This document shows positions 4,452 to 5,559 of a stretch of DNA of 5,559 nucleotides, piece after piece. The notes under the pieces are model-generated. The model did no database searches, was not told the origin of the DNA, and worked only from the letters and a program-made list of their open reading frames with translations. Both the position numbers and the translations under genes were made by a program. Numbering within the stretch: the first letter of the stretch is position 1; every line of letters starts with the position of its first letter. The stretch covers positions 1 through 5,559 of the forward strand of contig JAUVBO010000264.1 of assembly GCA_030591195.1 (NCBI GenBank). Reading direction: 5' to 3'. Source of the stretch: Pseudomonadota bacterium. Its GTDB lineage: Bacteria; Myxococcota; Polyangia; GCA-2747355; JACKDQ01.

Positions 4452-5559
4452 GTCGCCGGTGTGCTCGCGGGTGATGTCAGCGCCGAGGGCCCCCAGCTTG
4501 TCCTCGAGGTGTTCGTAGCCGCGGTCGATGATCTCGGCGTTCTGGACGATGCTTGGCCGGCCCTTGGCACAGAGCGCGGCGATCAGCAACGCCATCCCGG
4601 CGCGGATGTCGGGGCTGCGCAAGGTGGCGCCGCGTAGCTGGGACGGCCCGGTGATCACCACCCGGTGGGGATCGCAAACGATGATGTTGGCTCCCATCCG
4701 GACCAACGGATCGACGAAGTACATCCGGCTCTCGTACATCTTCTCGAAGAACAGCACCGTGCCCTCAGCCTGGGTCGCCAGCACCAGCATCGGGCTCATC
4801 ATGTCGGAGGGGAACTGGGGCCACGGCCCGTCGTCGATCCGCGGCAGGGCCGCGCCCACGTCCCGCTGGATCTGCGGGCGCTGGCCGCCGGGCAGGCGGA
4901 TCTGACCGCGCTCGAGCTCGAGCTCGAGACCGAAGCGCTCGAAGACCCGACGAACCATCCAGTACGCGCCACGCGAATCGGTGCCGTGCACGGTGACCTC
5001 GCCGCCGGTGGCCGCCGCCAGGGCGAGGTAGCTGCCGGCCTCGATATGGTCGGCGACGATCCGGTGGCGGGTGCCGCCGAGGCGCTCGATACCGGTGACG
5101 GTGATCGTGTTGCTGCCCAGCCCCTCGATCTGCGCCCCCATGCCGATCAGCATCCGGCCGAGGTCCTGGACGTGGGGCTCGCCGGCGGCGTTGAGGATCG
5201 TCGTCTGGCCGTCGGCGAGCACGGCGGCCATCAGGATGTGCTCGGTGGCGGTGACGCTCGCTTCGTCGAAGAAGAGGTGGGCGCCACGCAGCCGCCGGGG
5301 CGCGCGGAACTCGAACGCTTCCTCGTCGACGTCGACGCCGAGGGAGCGCAGGCCGTAGAAGTGCGGGTCGAGCCGTCGGCGGCCGATCACGTCGCCGCCC
5401 GGCGGGTGAACCTTGACCCGCTCGGCACGCGAGAGCAGCGGCGCGACCATCAGGAACGAGGTCCGCGTCTGCTCGCAGAGCTCCCAGGGAATCTCCGAGC
5501 GCGAGACCGAGCCACAGCGGATCCGGGCCTGGGCACCCTCGCGGCTGACCTCGGCGCCC
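4449..5559 (-). CDS. murA: UDP-N-acetylglucosamine 1-carboxyvinyltransferase (MurA), 5' end off the window
   Basis: MurA transfers enolpyruvate from phosphoenolpyruvate to UDP-N-acetylglucosamine, the first committed step of peptidoglycan synthesis in the cytoplasm. The frame is open to the right edge and ends at TGA 4449-4451. 369 residues are visible; aligned by motif to the 419-residue E. coli enzyme, about 59 are missing, including the Lys22 region. Visible Arg32 (QTRTSF) matches Arg91, Arg61 matches Arg120, Asp252 (FPSDMM) matches the catalytic base Asp305, Arg319 (DIRAG) matches Arg371 and Arg346 (IDRGYE) matches Arg397. The DHIEAGSY and EPHVQDL motifs are also present. The active-site loop reads PPGGDVIGRRRLD, so Asp56 replaces catalytic Cys115, as in MurA proteins known to resist fosfomycin. 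Spacing across the loop is identical to E. coli, so this is a substitution rather than a misalignment. All other visible key residues are intact, so the enzyme should be active. The substitutions suggest a divergent MurA branch or a second copy. The family call is secure. Confidence 0.95.
   Translation of the reverse strand, partial: GAEVSREGAQARIRCGSVSRSEIPWELCEQTRTSFLMVAPLLSRAERVKVHPPGGDVIGRRRLDPHFYGLRSLGVDVDEEAFEFRAPRRLRGAHLFFDEASVTATEHILMAAVLADGQTTILNAAGEPHVQDLGRMLIGMGAQIEGLGSNTITVTGIERLGGTRHRIVADHIEAGSYLALAAATGGEVTVHGTDSRGAYWMVRRVFERFGLELELERGQIRLPGGQRPQIQRDVGAALPRIDDGPWPQFPSDMMSPMLVLATQAEGTVLFFEKMYESRMYFVDPLVRMGANIIVCDPHRVVITGPSQLRGATLRSPDIRAGMALLIAALCAKGRPSIVQNAEIIDRGYEHLEDKLGALGADITREHTGD

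Noticed and set aside
1..5559. A mobile element, CRISPR array, tRNA, or defence or biosynthetic cluster
   Set aside because: No transposase, integrase, terminal repeats, spaced repeat array, tRNA-like fold or recognisable system component was seen on either strand.

Overview
The window is GC-rich (my estimate is the high 60s per cent G+C, not counted). It carries protein-coding genes only: I saw no tRNA, rRNA, CRISPR array, integrase, transposase or insertion-sequence ends. Two secreted lipoproteins, an exported TPR protein and a peptidoglycan-synthesis enzyme point to a Gram-negative bacterium. Base composition and the style of the lipoproteins (low-complexity linkers, HEAT-like and jelly-roll-like domains) suggest a myxobacterium-like deltaproteobacterium (Myxococcota). 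That placement is an inference from style, not from a marker gene.

The left part (2-1405) is read on the + strand. It holds the C-terminal 244 residues of an unrecognised protein that enters across the left edge, then 18 bases later a small exported TPR protein. The two are probably co-transcribed. They converge tail to tail with the minus-strand block across a gap of about 170 bases. That gap has no clear terminator but may hold the decayed 3' end of another minus-strand gene.

The rest (1574-5559) is all on the minus strand. In transcription order it holds murA (its first roughly 59 residues lie beyond the right edge), a 131-residue three-helix membrane protein of unknown function, a 367-residue HEAT-like lipoprotein, and a 340-residue lipoprotein with a probable jelly-roll (concanavalin A-like) domain. 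Gaps of 111-127 bases separate them, and each gene has its own good ribosome-binding site. The HEAT-like lipoprotein has a plausible promoter of its own. The block therefore looks like neighbouring genes with a cell-envelope theme rather than one tight operon.

The clearest functional point is in MurA: the position of the catalytic cysteine (Cys115 in E. coli) is aspartate, which predicts intrinsic insensitivity to fosfomycin. Other points worth a look are an 11-bp-arm inverted repeat next to the ribosome-binding site of the jelly-roll lipoprotein, overlapping sigma70-like and sigma54-like elements before the HEAT-like lipoprotein, and repeated Ser-Glu-Gly coding units at the left edge. I found no convincing sign of a new multi-gene system such as a defence island, biosynthetic cluster or mobile element.
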